Source of the DNA: Amycolatopsis sp. WAC 01376
GTDB taxonomy: Bacteria; Actinomycetota; Actinomycetes; Mycobacteriales; Pseudonocardiaceae
Reading direction: 5' to 3'
DNA length: 64,000 nucleotides
Assembly (NCBI RefSeq): GCF_003947415.1
Contig: NZ_QHKL01000002.1
Location: 682,001 to 746,000 of the forward strand
Numbering within the stretch: the first letter of the stretch is position 1; each line of letters starts with the position of its first letter. The translations under genes were made by a program, and so were the position numbers. The notes under the pieces are model-generated. The model was not told the DNA's origin. It was given only the letters and a program-made list of their open reading frames with translations, and did not search any database. Shown in pieces: positions 8,716 through 17,591 of the stretch.

Positions 8716-9642
8716 TCAGAGCCACGACCTCGGTGCCGGTCCGTTGTCGAAACGGCCTTCATTGAGCAGTGTTTGCAGGTATTCGTCCATATAGGACGAG
8801 CGGTAGGTCCCGTCCACCAGGCCGACGGCCTCCGCTTCGGCCTCTCCGAGGAGACGGAAAGGTCCTTCCAAAGGACCCGCACCACCATGCTCACCGAACC
8901 GATGCCCCGAGGCGGTCACCGCGTTCCAGTAGAGATCGGGTGGATCAGGGAACAACTCGAGCAGGTCCGGATGGTTCCCGACGATCTTCCAAGTCCCGTC
9001 CCTGATCAGTCGAGTACCTGTGTGAATCGGGATGTGCCGGGCGCGATGGCGGCGCAAGTCGCCCACCTCTGGTCGCGAGAAGACACCTTCCAACAGCCCG
9101 ATGGCGAGGCCCATCCTGTCGTTGCCGAGCACAACCGCCAAGTGGTATCCCTGCGGCTCCGCGGCGATCGCGATGACGTCGCCGTTCTTCGACCGGAAAC
9201 TCTTCTTGGCTTTCGGCATCGTCAGCGCATGGATGTTCTCGGCGGTGATATCGGCAAAGGCACGTCCGCTTGCCTGAAGAACCCGGAGGACACTGTTCGC
9301 GAGATCCTCGGTTGACATCGTCGGGGTACCACCGGCCGTGTGCTGGTCCATGAGAAGCGTCAGGAACGCACCGGCCTCGGCGAAGGTGTTGTCGTTGAGT
9401 GAAGCCACCCTGTCGGAAGGTTCGGCTTTGTACCACCGACCGTTCGTCCTCTTCGCCCTCATCAGCAAGGGGACAGGAGCATCAGGTAGGACATCCTCGT
9501 CCGGCTGAATCGAGAAGCTCATTATTTCGAGGAATTCACCGAGTGTCGGTTCTTCGTCGATCTCCTCTGTGAATGCCTCGAAGACGTAGTCCAACGCTTC
9601 CAGGGCGCTTCGCAGATCTTGCGGGGTGAGTGACGGGTTCAC
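8716..9642 (-). CDS. Imm26-like probable immunity protein
   Basis: 308 aa from GTG 9642, which has CCGGAG 6 nt upstream; GTG 9684 would add 14 residues. The C-terminal half (KKSFRSKNGDVIAIAAEPQGYHLAVVLGND, then GTRLIRDGTWKIVGNHPDLLELFPDPPDLYW) resembles the Imm26 family of immunity proteins of polymorphic toxin systems. The N-terminal half is unassigned. It is tightly linked to the next two genes on the same strand and to the toxin remnant at 10940-11230. Family assignment is by eye and should be read as probable. Confidence 0.5.
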   Translation of the reverse strand: MNPSLTPQDLRSALEALDYVFEAFTEEIDEEPTLGEFLEIMSFSIQPDEDVLPDAPVPLLMRAKRTNGRWYKAEPSDRVASLNDNTFAEAGAFLTLLMDQHTAGGTPTMSTEDLANSVLRVLQASGRAFADITAENIHALTMPKAKKSFRSKNGDVIAIAAEPQGYHLAVVLGNDRMGLAIGLLEGVFSRPEVGDLRRHRARHIPIHTGTRLIRDGTWKIVGNHPDLLELFPDPPDLYWNAVTASGHRFGEHGGAGPLEGPFRLLGEAEAEAVGLVDGTYRSSYMDEYLQTLLNEGRFDNGPAPRSWL

Positions 9643-9690
9643 GATCGGCTCCGGTGGTTCGATGCTCCAGTGAACGGGATACACAGCGTG

Positions 9691-10428
9691 CTAGCCGGGT
9701 TCGGTGTAGAACGGGTCGTCCTCCAGCCCGGTATGGATGGCCCGGACGGACATGCTCACCTGCGAGAGCCTGTCGGCCACCTCGCTCGTGACCCGGCTGA
9801 GCGCCTCTTCGCCGCTTTCTCCGGCTTGAGCCGGAAAAGCCGACAGCAGCACCGCCTCGCAAGGGCCCGCGTCCGTGCTGATCCGGACCAGCGAGGCCGA
9901 CAGGTCGGTCGCGGGACGGCCGCACAGATCCACCGCCGAACGCAGGTCGCCGGTGGGGACGTAGAGATGCACCCGCGAAATGACATCGGTTTCGGCACGC
10001 GGGGAGAAATCGTGCCGGGGGACGTACGCGGGTTCACGCGGATCGGTGCCGCCGACGGCCGCCATCAGCGAATAGAGCGTGTAGCCGTCGGCTTGGGTGT
10101 CGTAGGCGTCGTAGCTTCCGTATTGGCCGGTCTCCGGCGTGCCGTGAATTTCGAAGAATTCCGCATTCAGGCCGAAGTGAAAGAGCGCCGGTACCGCGGC
10201 CCGGTGCAGCGTCTCGGCGAGTTCCTCACCGTCCGCCGGAGGCGTGCGATAACCGACGGAGACCGAGTAGCCCTTCCGGCCGCCTTCGGGGTCCGCACGG
10301 CAGATCTCCAGCTCGGTGGCCTCGAACTCGCTGATGAGACGCTCGCCCAACGTGGCGGCATCGGTGAAATCCTCGGTCTCGATATTCGCGGATATCCGCG
10401 TGACGACTTCCGTTTCCCGGAGATCCAT
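9691..10428 (-). CDS. Uncharacterised protein of the toxin-immunity cluster
   Basis: 245 aa, ATG start. No signal peptide or membrane segment. It is an acidic soluble protein with alternating strand-rich segments (ETEVVTRISANIET; DVISRVHLYVPTGDL). I do not recognise the family. It ends 48 nt before the Imm26-like gene and lies on the same strand, so the two are probably co-transcribed. The position beside a toxin remnant suggests an immunity or accessory role, by context only. Confidence 0.55.
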   Translation of the reverse strand: MDLRETEVVTRISANIETEDFTDAATLGERLISEFEATELEICRADPEGGRKGYSVSVGYRTPPADGEELAETLHRAAVPALFHFGLNAEFFEIHGTPETGQYGSYDAYDTQADGYTLYSLMAAVGGTDPREPAYVPRHDFSPRAETDVISRVHLYVPTGDLRSAVDLCGRPATDLSASLVRISTDAGPCEAVLLSAFPAQAGESGEEALSRVTSEVADRLSQVSMSVRAIHTGLEDDPFYTEPG

Positions 10429-10561
10429 GACTGTTCGGCGGGCCCTTCGGCGACAACAGATGCGTCTCAGTCTACGTGTCGCCCACGTCGCATGCTGTTG
10501 CGGGCTGCCGGGAACCGAACTTATTCGGCTCCCGGTGCGTCAGAGAGTCCTCGGCGAGCAA

Positions 10562-10930
10562 TCAATCACTGCCGTGTAGCTGATTCGCGATGGACTCGTG
10601 GAAAAGCAACTCTTTTTCCGACCCTTGTCGGGAATTTCTTGTTATTCGAACCCGTGACGCCACCACGAACCCCTCTGCATTGGGGCTGCTCAGTTCGAAC
10701 AGTAGGTCTGGCGATTTGAGTGCTTCGGGATATGGACCATGACTCTCCACTACTTTCAGGGAGAAGGGCGCCCGGTAGAAACGACTGACCTCCAGTCGGT
10801 CGACATTCTCGAAATACACCCGTATCACCTCGTCGTCACCGCTTGCACTCTGCAGCACCAGCTGAGAATGACTGACAGTGTACTGCCAAAGCTGAAAGGC
10901 CTTATCGCTGTGCCAAATCGAGTTGTTCAT
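10562..10930 (-). CDS. Small probable immunity protein
   Basis: 122 aa, ATG. A small soluble protein beginning MNNSIWHSDKAFQLWQYTVS, of a size typical for polymorphic-toxin immunity proteins. Its start lies 9 nt after the stop of the toxin remnant, the position immunity genes normally occupy. Base composition here is visibly less GC-rich than the surrounding housekeeping genes, suggesting transfer. The family is unknown. Confidence 0.5.
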   Translation of the reverse strand: MNNSIWHSDKAFQLWQYTVSHSQLVLQSASGDDEVIRVYFENVDRLEVSRFYRAPFSLKVVESHGPYPEALKSPDLLFELSSPNAEGFVVASRVRITRNSRQGSEKELLFHESIANQLHGSD

Positions 10931-10939
10931 CGACTCATT

Positions 10940-11230
10940 TCAATGGGTTGTATGGCAACGACTTTCCGTCTCTGGGGATATAGCTCCCAGGTGGTCGATA
11001 GGGGCCCCTGTTTTAAGTGAGAATTCGAAGAGTGCCGCTTCGTTCCTGCTTGTCTTATCGAGGCCGAGTGCGATGTCGTCGCAGCCAGAGTTGTGGACCA
11101 AGGCGGTTGCGCCAACCGTGAGATCGTGGACACGGGTGGCGGCGCACAGCACCACCGTGCCGGGCAGGCGGATCGGCACAGCAAATTCGCCGGCCGCGGC
11201 GGCACGGGGCAGTACAGGCAGGACAACCTC
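10940..11230 (-). pseudogene. Decayed C-terminus of a Hint-type polymorphic toxin
   Basis: No complete gene. One reading frame preserves RVHDLTV followed by GATALVHNSGCDD, which matches the end of the Hint/pretoxin region of actinobacterial polymorphic toxins (usually YDLTV..., then TPVLVHNSGC). It is followed by the start of a toxin domain (IALGLDKTSRNEAALFEF) that stops at 10940. The sequence between DLTV and the HNSGC part is shorter than usual, so an internal deletion is likely. There is no N-terminal secretion module: the frame runs straight into the convergent end of the next gene. Read as a relic or displaced toxin tip. Confidence 0.6.
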
Positions 11231-11246
11231 GACGCGATTCAGAGGA

Positions 11247-12680
11247 TCAGCCGGAGATGGACGCCTTCTCCGGTTCGCGTTCTTCGACGACCGGCGCCTC
11301 TTCCTTGCGCCGCGGCAGGAACGAAAGCGCGGCGAAGGCGGCGGCGAGCAGGGTCGGGTAGATCGTCAGCTGCTGGTGCTTGACGTTCTCGATGCCTTCC
11401 GCGAGGCCGGAGACCAGGATCTGGCCCATCGCGAAGAGCAGGAACATGAGCACGACGATGCCGACGTCGCGGCGTCCGGTGCGGTTGCGGAAGGCGCGGA
11501 GGCCCGCCCAGCCGATGAGCAGCCAGATCGGCAGGAGAGCGAACAGCCCCAGCGGGGCGAGCCAGCCGGTGATCCCGGACAGCACCGGGACGCGGTACTC
11601 CTTGGCGAGCGGCGGCTGCCCGGCGTGTTCGCCGAAGCTGCCGAGGTTCGGCACCCGCGCGGTCAGCGTCTCCTGCGCCGACCGGTGCAGCATCTGGACC
11701 ACGCGCCCCGGGTGATCGAGGTAGTACTGGGCCACGTTGCGGCGGCTGATCTTGTCGCGGTACTGGGCGTACTCGGGGTCGCGCCAGGCGGCGTTCGCGC
11801 TCCACCAGCCTGTGCCGATGTACTTCGCGAACTCGGGCGGGAGGCCCAGTGCGGCGAGGTCGGCGGTGGTGTCGTGCTTTCCGTCCACGATTCCGTTGAA
11901 CACGACGTGGTACATGTTGGCCTCGCGGTATTCCGCGTTGGCCGAGTCGCCCGCGCCCTGCACCAGCGCGGTCCCCGTGCCGACGACGGCGAGGACGGCC
12001 AACGGCAGGGCCCACCGGGCGAGGCCGCGGGTGCCCGCCGGGCGGACGAACAGCAGCGCGAGCGCGAACAGCGGGATCAGCAGCAGCGTCTGCGACTTCG
12101 CGTTGATGCCGATCATCGCGCCGAGGACGGTGACCGCGGCGCCGGTGTAGCGCCACGGTCCGGTGCGGTGCATGAGCAGCAGCCCGCCGGCGAGCAGGAG
12201 CATCCCGACGAAGGCGGCGCCCTCGCTGAGCACCGAGGCGAAGTACCCGAAGAAGGCCGAGTCCGCGGCGACCAGCAGCAGCGCGGCCGTGGCGATGACG
12301 CTGTTCCGGACCGAGAGGCGCAGGCCGACGACGATCGCGGCGATCCCGCCCGCGACCAGCAGACAGCCCAGCACGCCCAGTACCAGCAGGTTCAGGATCG
12401 CGGACGAGCCGAGCAGCTGCCCGATCTCGCTGGCGATCTTGTCGATCCAGCTCTGGCTGGAGATGTACTCGCTGTTGCAGGCCGGGGCGGGACCGTAGGA
12501 GAAGCGGACGAAGTATTCCGAAGGCCTGTCGAGCTCGCGGGCGCCGAGCCGGCACAGGATGCGCCAGCCGTCGCCGTTGTCCGCCATGCCGATCGGACGC
12601 GGTACCAGGAAACGGACGAGCAGCACCCCGAGCGCAGCGAAGAACACGCCAAGGGTCAGTCGGATTTCCCGGATCTTCAC
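11247..12680 (-). CDS. Polytopic membrane protein, GT-C glycosyltransferase-like (WsfD-like)
   Basis: 477 aa from GTG 12680, which has TAAGGT 7 nt upstream (leaderless pattern); GTG 12689 is the alternative. About ten hydrophobic segments. The first extracytoplasmic loop contains MADNGDGWRI, an acidic loop like the metal-binding first loop of GT-C glycosyltransferases. A large loop in the middle (GIVDGKHDTTADLAALGLPPEF...) faces outward. It resembles hexose transferases of the WsfD type, which add sugars from lipid carriers to cell-surface glycans. The function is inferred from topology. Confidence 0.55.
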   Translation of the reverse strand: MKIREIRLTLGVFFAALGVLLVRFLVPRPIGMADNGDGWRILCRLGARELDRPSEYFVRFSYGPAPACNSEYISSQSWIDKIASEIGQLLGSSAILNLLVLGVLGCLLVAGGIAAIVVGLRLSVRNSVIATAALLLVAADSAFFGYFASVLSEGAAFVGMLLLAGGLLLMHRTGPWRYTGAAVTVLGAMIGINAKSQTLLLIPLFALALLFVRPAGTRGLARWALPLAVLAVVGTGTALVQGAGDSANAEYREANMYHVVFNGIVDGKHDTTADLAALGLPPEFAKYIGTGWWSANAAWRDPEYAQYRDKISRRNVAQYYLDHPGRVVQMLHRSAQETLTARVPNLGSFGEHAGQPPLAKEYRVPVLSGITGWLAPLGLFALLPIWLLIGWAGLRAFRNRTGRRDVGIVVLMFLLFAMGQILVSGLAEGIENVKHQQLTIYPTLLAAAFAALSFLPRRKEEAPVVEEREPEKASISG

Positions 12681-12711
12681 CCGCGTCACCTTAGAAGATT
12701 CCGCAGGGTGA

Positions 12712-13497
12712 TCAGCTCGTACCCTCGCTAAAACCGGCGGAGAGGAACTTCTGGATCACGCCGAGCCATTCGTCGCGGGCTTCCACCCCGATCCCGTGCC
12801 CGGCCTCGATCTCGACCAGTTCGGCGCCGGGGATCCCGGCCGCGAGTTCGCGGGAATGGGCGGGCGGGGCGAGGCCGTCCAGTGTCGTGGCGATGACGAG
12901 GGTGGGGACCGAGATCCCGGCGAGTTCGGCCCGGGTGTCGACGCCGGCGACGAGGCCGACGTGCTCAGGGCTGCCTTCCGGGATGAAGCCGGCGAGTCCC
13001 TCGATGGCGGCTTCGAGCTCAGACGGCGACAGCGCGTTCAGGTGCTTCTCGCCGGTGGCGGCGAAGGTGAGGAACTTCGCCAGCAGCTTCCGGTCGCCGT
13101 CCAGCAGTTCGCGCCAGATGTCGACGGCCAGCAGGAGCCGGTTGTCCGGTTTCGTGAACCCGGCGGTCAGGATGAGACCGGTGACCCGATCGGGGTGCCG
13201 GGTCGCGGCGCGGACGGCGACTCCGGTGCCGAGGGAGTAGCCGAGGATCGTGAAGCGGTCGAGCCCGGCGTCGACGGCGATGGAGACCAGTTCGTCCGCG
13301 ACGGTGTCGAGATCCAGCGGTTCGGTGCTGCGCGGAGTGAGGCCGGAGCCGGGGTAGTCGGGACCGACGACGGTGTGGGTGTGGGCGAGGTCGTCGATGA
13401 TGCCGCCGAAGTTGCCCTCGACGCTGCCGCCACCGCCGTGGGCGAGCAGGAGACCGGGGCCGGAACCGCGGACGACATGCGCGAAATGATTCGTCAT
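12712..13497 (-). CDS. Alpha/beta hydrolase
   Basis: 261 aa from ATG 13497, chosen because TAACGT lies 7 nt upstream; ATG 13521 would place the start within the operator. The nucleophile elbow is GYSLG (ILGYSLGTGVAVRAA), the oxyanion region is AHGGGGS, and the catalytic His is in EAGHGIG. It is divergent from a MerR regulator whose probable operator spans this promoter, so the hydrolase is its likely target. Substrate unknown. Confidence 0.85.
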   Translation of the reverse strand: MTNHFAHVVRGSGPGLLLAHGGGGSVEGNFGGIIDDLAHTHTVVGPDYPGSGLTPRSTEPLDLDTVADELVSIAVDAGLDRFTILGYSLGTGVAVRAATRHPDRVTGLILTAGFTKPDNRLLLAVDIWRELLDGDRKLLAKFLTFAATGEKHLNALSPSELEAAIEGLAGFIPEGSPEHVGLVAGVDTRAELAGISVPTLVIATTLDGLAPPAHSRELAAGIPGAELVEIEAGHGIGVEARDEWLGVIQKFLSAGFSEGTS

Positions 13498-13504
13498 GCC
13501 GGCG

Positions 13505-13536
13505 ACGTTAGGTACTGACATCGATGTGAAGGTCAA
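13505..13536 (-). promoter_or_regulatory. MerR-type promoter/operator for the hydrolase gene
   Basis: Reading the minus strand: TTGACC (13536-13531), a 19-20 bp spacer centred on the perfect palindrome ACATCGATGT, and CTAACG/TAACGT (about 13511-13505), then 7 nt to the ATG. A 19-20 bp spacer with a dyad between the boxes is the hallmark of MerR-activated promoters. The merR gene starts 21 bp away in the opposite direction. Confidence 0.6.
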
Positions 13537-13556
13537 CCACGGATGACGGGGGTCAC

Positions 13557-13907
13557 ATGCTGATCGGCGAGCTGTCCCGGCGGACCGGCGTCAGTCACCG
13601 GCTGCTGCGCTACTACGAGGAGCAGGGGCTGCTGGTCTCGCGACGCGACTTCAACGGCTACCGCACCTTCGACGACGACGCGGTCACCACGGTGCGGCAG
13701 ATCCGCGCGTTGCTCTCGGCGGGGCTGAGCACGCAGGTCATCGCGAAGGTGCTGCCGTGCGCGAACGGCGAACTGCCGGAACTCGACCTGTGCCCCACGG
13801 TCGTGACGGAGATCCGGCGCGAACTGGCCGAAATGGACGACCGCATCGACACACTCCGGCGGCGTCGCGGGACACTGGCCGGATATCTCACCGTCGTCAA
13901 CGTGTAG
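13557..13907 (+). CDS. MerR family transcriptional regulator
   Basis: 116 aa, ATG. The N-terminal winged helix-turn-helix is MLIGELSRRTGVSHRLLRYYEEQGLL, followed by NGYRTFDDDAV and a C-terminal coiled coil (about residues 75-110, RRELAEMDDRIDTLRRRRG). There is no large effector-binding domain. One Cys in each of PCANG and DLCPT could sense metal or redox, but the pattern is not diagnostic. It is divergent from the hydrolase gene and 7 nt from the following HD gene. Confidence 0.9.
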   Translation: MLIGELSRRTGVSHRLLRYYEEQGLLVSRRDFNGYRTFDDDAVTTVRQIRALLSAGLSTQVIAKVLPCANGELPELDLCPTVVTEIRRELAEMDDRIDTLRRRRGTLAGYLTVVNV

Positions 13908-13914
13908 GAGAACT

Positions 13915-14463
13915 GTGGAAGCCCTGGCCAGATTCGGGTTCGAACTGGGTGTGCTCAAGCGGATCCGGCGGGCCGGGTGGTGGCAGGCCGGGGTCCGCGA
14001 TCCCGAATCGGTGGCCGAGCACACCACCCGGGTCGCGCAGCTGGCCGGACTCCTGGCGGCCGAGGGCGGCGCCGACCCGGCCCGGGCGGCGTATCTCGCG
14101 CTCTGGCACGACACGCAGGAGACGCGGACCGGCGATCTTCCGCACACGATCAAGGGTTTCGTCGAGAAGCCGGATCCGCGGGCGATCACCGCCGCGCAGA
14201 CGTCGGCGCTCCCCGGCGCCGCGCGTGACTCGGTGCGCGACGCCGTCGACGAGTACGAAGCCGCAGAAAGCCCTGAAGCGCTGTACGCACGCGACGCGGA
14301 CAAGCTCGAAATGCTGCTTCAGGCCCTCGAGTACCGCGATGTCGGCGTACGGAACGTCGACGAGTGGATCGCTTCGGCGACGAAGAGCCTCCAGACCGAC
14401 CTCGCGCGTCGTGTGGCCGAAGCGGCGCTGACGTTGTCGTCGCTCTCGTGGCGGGTGCGCTGA
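13915..14463 (+). CDS. HD-domain phosphohydrolase (YfbR/HDDC2-like)
   Basis: 182 aa, GTG. It has H in EHTTRVAQLAGLLAAEG, HD in YLALWHDTQETRTGD, and a distal D in ARDADKLEML, the metal ligands of HD hydrolases. The HDxxET pattern and size match the YfbR/HDDC2 group, which dephosphorylates deoxynucleoside 5'-monophosphates. It follows merR by 7 nt, so both are probably transcribed together. It is the last gene of the block between prfA and prmC. Confidence 0.8.
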   Translation: MEALARFGFELGVLKRIRRAGWWQAGVRDPESVAEHTTRVAQLAGLLAAEGGADPARAAYLALWHDTQETRTGDLPHTIKGFVEKPDPRAITAAQTSALPGAARDSVRDAVDEYEAAESPEALYARDADKLEMLLQALEYRDVGVRNVDEWIASATKSLQTDLARRVAEAALTLSSLSWRVR

Positions 14464-14547
14464 AAGCAATCGATACCCTGAGCCCGCGTGTATCGACCCC
14501 GGCACGCGTGCCTCGTGTGTCAGGCTTGACTCTGTGAAGGAACACCA

Positions 14548-15414
14548 GTGAACCGGCAGCCGTTGCGCCTCGCCATCATGGAAGCGACCCGCATTCTCAC
14601 CGAGGCCGGTGTGGCGTCACCGCGCTCGGACGCGGAGCTGATCGCCTCCCATGTCCTCGGCGTCGACCGCGGCCGTCTGCCGATGGTGCCGCTGGTGGAC
14701 CCGCCGGTCATCGACGCGATCGGCCAGCTCGTGAACCAGCGGGCCAAACGGATCCCGCTGCAGTACCTCACCGGCTGGGCCGCGCTCGGCGACATCACGG
14801 TCAACGTCGGCGCCGGGGTGTTCGTCCCGCGCCCGGAGACCGAACTGCTCCTGGAATGGGGCCTCAAACTACTGCACGGGCGCGAGTACCCGGTGGTGGT
14901 CGATCTGTGCACCGGCTCCGGCGCGCTGGCGCTGGCCGTGCAGCACGCGCGGCCGGACGCCGTCGTCTACGCCGTCGACATCGACGCGCAGGCGCTCGCG
15001 TGGGCCAGGCACAACGCCGACGTCCACGCGGACGCGGGGGACACGCCCATCCGGCTGTACTCCGGCGACGTCGCGGACAGCACGATGTTCGCCGAACTCG
15101 ACGGTCTCGTCGACCTGGTCCTGTGCAACCCCCCGTACGTGCCGGAAGGCACGCCGGTGCCGGCCGAGGTCGCCGAGCACGACCCGCCGCGGGCGGTGTT
15201 CGCGGAGGAAAGCGGGCTCGCGGTGATCCGGCACGCGATCGCCGCCGCCGCCCGGCTGCTGCGGCCCACCGGCGGGATGGCGATCGAGCACGACGACACG
15301 CACGGCTCCGCCGTCCCGGCACTGGTGCGGGCGCGACGGGTGCTGACCGACGTGCAAGGGCACCTCGACCTCGCCGGACGGGCTCGTTTCGTCACCGCCC
15401 TGCGCGTCTCCTGA
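14548..15414 (+). CDS. prmC: Release factor glutamine N5-methyltransferase
   Basis: 288 aa, GTG. It methylates the Gln of the GGQ motif of release factors using SAM. An N-terminal helical domain is followed by a Rossmann-like domain with VVDLCTGSGALALAV (SAM site) and the catalytic NPPY motif in LVLCNPPYVPEG. In relatives it sits next to prfA; here the accessory block intervenes. A start 10 codons later (ATG 14578) is possible. Confidence 0.93.
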   Translation: MNRQPLRLAIMEATRILTEAGVASPRSDAELIASHVLGVDRGRLPMVPLVDPPVIDAIGQLVNQRAKRIPLQYLTGWAALGDITVNVGAGVFVPRPETELLLEWGLKLLHGREYPVVVDLCTGSGALALAVQHARPDAVVYAVDIDAQALAWARHNADVHADAGDTPIRLYSGDVADSTMFAELDGLVDLVLCNPPYVPEGTPVPAEVAEHDPPRAVFAEESGLAVIRHAIAAAARLLRPTGGMAIEHDDTHGSAVPALVRARRVLTDVQGHLDLAGRARFVTALRVS

Positions 15415-15427
15415 ACCCTTGCATTTC

Positions 15428-15475
15428 GTCCTCTGAATGCGGTACTTGCACGCGCAAGGACCGCATTCAGAGGAC
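15428..15475. repeat. Palindrome, GTCCTCTGAATGCGG family, copy 1
   Basis: Arms GTCCTCTGAATGCGGT and its complement form a perfect 16-bp stem, continued after one mismatch by CTTGC/GCAAG around the loop ACGC. It begins 14 nt after the prmC stop. Related copies lie at 44426 and 44952, and a solitary left arm at 29357. Confidence 0.8.
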
Positions 15476-15591
15476 TGAACGCGGGGATAGTTAGCGAGAC
15501 TCACGACTTCCGGCGGTGCCCAGGGCAAAGCCCACCTCCTAACGTCGGTCTCGGCCGCCTCATCGGCGGTCCGACTGGGAGGTGTACCCCG

Positions 15592-17577
15592 ATGCGATCG
15601 TCTCTCCGACGAGCCCCACTCAGAACACTCGCCGTCCTCGCCACCGTCGTGCTACTGCCGGGTCTGGTCGCCCAACCCGCGTCCGCCGCGGTGCCCGTGA
15701 AGGGCTGGCCCGCCCCGATCGACGGGTCGACCTGGGAGAACCAGGACCACATGACGTGGGACGACTACCGCAAGCCGCCCGGCACCAACTGGGCCGATCC
15801 GGCGCTGAAGCCGACAAAGCGGACATTCAAGGGCGCCGTGGTGCTCGCGGACTACCCGGACCAGGAGTTCGCCGTCACGCAGCCGACGCATTCGACGGTG
15901 TTCGGCAACCCCGGACCCGCCGCCAGCAACATCCCCCGCGCGAACGTCGCGAAGTTCTACCAGGACTTCCTGAACAAACCGCAGGCGCTGAACCAGGGCC
16001 ACACCATCAACGAGTACTGGATGGAGGACTCCGGCGGCAGGATGGGCGTCGAACTGACCGCGTTCGGGCCGTACCGGCTGCCCGGCAAGTCCTTCGAATA
16101 CGGCATGGAGTTCCAGCCCGACGCGTGCCCGCCCGGCGCGAACTGCAAGCGCGACCTCCGCGCGGACGCGGGCGCCGCCTGGCGGGCGGACGTGGGTGAC
16201 GTCTCCAAGCAGTTCGACTTCATCTTCTATCTTTCCGCGGGCCAGGACGAGAGCGCGACCTGGCAGGAATTCGGCGTGATGAAGTTCGGCGAGCCGGGGA
16301 ACGTGCCCGCCGAATTCGGTCCCGGTGTCGAGGGAATGCCGAACGCAGCGTCCACCCGCTATGTCCCGTGGACGTCGTGGAAATCGGCCGCCAGTATCTG
16401 GCCGAACGCGGTCACCGGCTCCTCGACCCAGGCGGAAAGCTCGGGTCAGGCGGTTTACGCGCACGAATTGAGCCATATTCTCGGCATCGGCGACAACTAC
16501 AACAACCCGTTCGGCACTCCGCCGTCCCGGACCTACACCGGTCCGTGGGAGATGATGTCGCGCGGCAGCTTCAACGGTCCCGGCGGACCGCACACGCGCT
16601 GGCAGATCCCGGCGACGCAGGGCGGCTCGATGGGTTCGCATCACATGGTGCGCACCAAGATGAAGCTGGACATCATCGATCCCGAAGACGTCCTGAAGAT
16701 CGACCGGAACCAGCTCGCCGCGAACGGCCCGGTCTCGGCCAGGATCACGGCGCGTTCGGTCCTTCCGGGGAAGGGCGCCTACAGCGGCATCAACATCGCG
16801 CTCAACGGCGGGGACCTCTCGCCGAAATGCGATCGTTCGAAGGATCCGTTCTGCGACGGTGGCGGCTACGACAATTACACCGTCGAGGTCGTCGACCGGA
16901 TGGGCAGCGATTCCTTCGCCCCCGATTCCGGCGTCATCATCGCGAAGACGAAGAACAAGGACAACGCGCCGTTCGAATGGATCGTCGACGCCAATCCGGC
17001 CGACATCGGCATGACCGACTACAAGAAGCCCGACGGCACCGCGGTCCCCATCCCCATCGGCGACTACCGCCAGCTCAACGACGCGGCGTTCAAGGCGGGC
17101 ACCGGTTCGGCGAGCAAGTACGAGTACACCGACGAGGCGAACAAGCTGAAGTTCCTCGTCTCGGACGTCGAGCGCGACCGCAAGGGCGTGCTGTCCTACG
17201 TCGTCACGGTGGCCTCGCTCGACGGGGCCGGTTCGCAGGCCAGGGGCGTTTCGCTGTGGCCGTCGGCCCCCGCGTTCGCCAAGCAGGGGCTCGCGAGCTG
17301 CTCGTTCCCGGTGCTCAACACCGGCAACGCGAAGGGCGCGGCGGCGCCGTTCAACACCGACACCTACCGCCTGAGCGCGTCCACCAGCGCGAAGGGCTGG
17401 GAGGTGCGGCTGCCGAACGAGCTGTCCACCGTCCCGTTCGGCGGGCGGTCTTCGGCGACGGCGCACGCCAAACGGGCCGCGGGCGGTGACCACGTCGCGC
17501 ACATCAAGCTGACCGCGACGTCGATCGCGGACCCGGCGAAGACGGCGACGTCGTTCTGCACCGCTTTCGCCTTCTGA
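15592..17577 (+). CDS. Secreted M6-family metalloprotease
   Basis: 661 aa, ATG with GGGAGG upstream. The signal peptide ends near residue 33 (GLVAQPASA/AVP). The zinc motif HELSH is in VYAHELSHILGIGDNYNN, with a further acidic residue downstream as in metzincin-like M6 (immune inhibitor A) peptidases. The region FKGAVVLADYPDQEF is typical for the start of the M6 domain. The C-terminal third is a beta-rich domain with two cysteines (SCSF, SFCTAF). It acts outside the cell; substrates are unknown. It is inserted between prmC and sua5, which are adjacent in relatives. Confidence 0.85.
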   Translation: MRSSLRRAPLRTLAVLATVVLLPGLVAQPASAAVPVKGWPAPIDGSTWENQDHMTWDDYRKPPGTNWADPALKPTKRTFKGAVVLADYPDQEFAVTQPTHSTVFGNPGPAASNIPRANVAKFYQDFLNKPQALNQGHTINEYWMEDSGGRMGVELTAFGPYRLPGKSFEYGMEFQPDACPPGANCKRDLRADAGAAWRADVGDVSKQFDFIFYLSAGQDESATWQEFGVMKFGEPGNVPAEFGPGVEGMPNAASTRYVPWTSWKSAASIWPNAVTGSSTQAESSGQAVYAHELSHILGIGDNYNNPFGTPPSRTYTGPWEMMSRGSFNGPGGPHTRWQIPATQGGSMGSHHMVRTKMKLDIIDPEDVLKIDRNQLAANGPVSARITARSVLPGKGAYSGINIALNGGDLSPKCDRSKDPFCDGGGYDNYTVEVVDRMGSDSFAPDSGVIIAKTKNKDNAPFEWIVDANPADIGMTDYKKPDGTAVPIPIGDYRQLNDAAFKAGTGSASKYEYTDEANKLKFLVSDVERDRKGVLSYVVTVASLDGAGSQARGVSLWPSAPAFAKQGLASCSFPVLNTGNAKGAAAPFNTDTYRLSASTSAKGWEVRLPNELSTVPFGGRSSATAHAKRAAGGDHVAHIKLTATSIADPAKTATSFCTAFAF

Positions 17578-17591
17578 CGGTCGCCTCGGCC

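Noticed and set aside
10923..12731. 602-codon plus-strand frame opposite the WsfD-like gene
   Set aside because: Arg/Glu/Asp-rich antisense frame with no motif; the minus-strand frame shows clean transmembrane periodicity.
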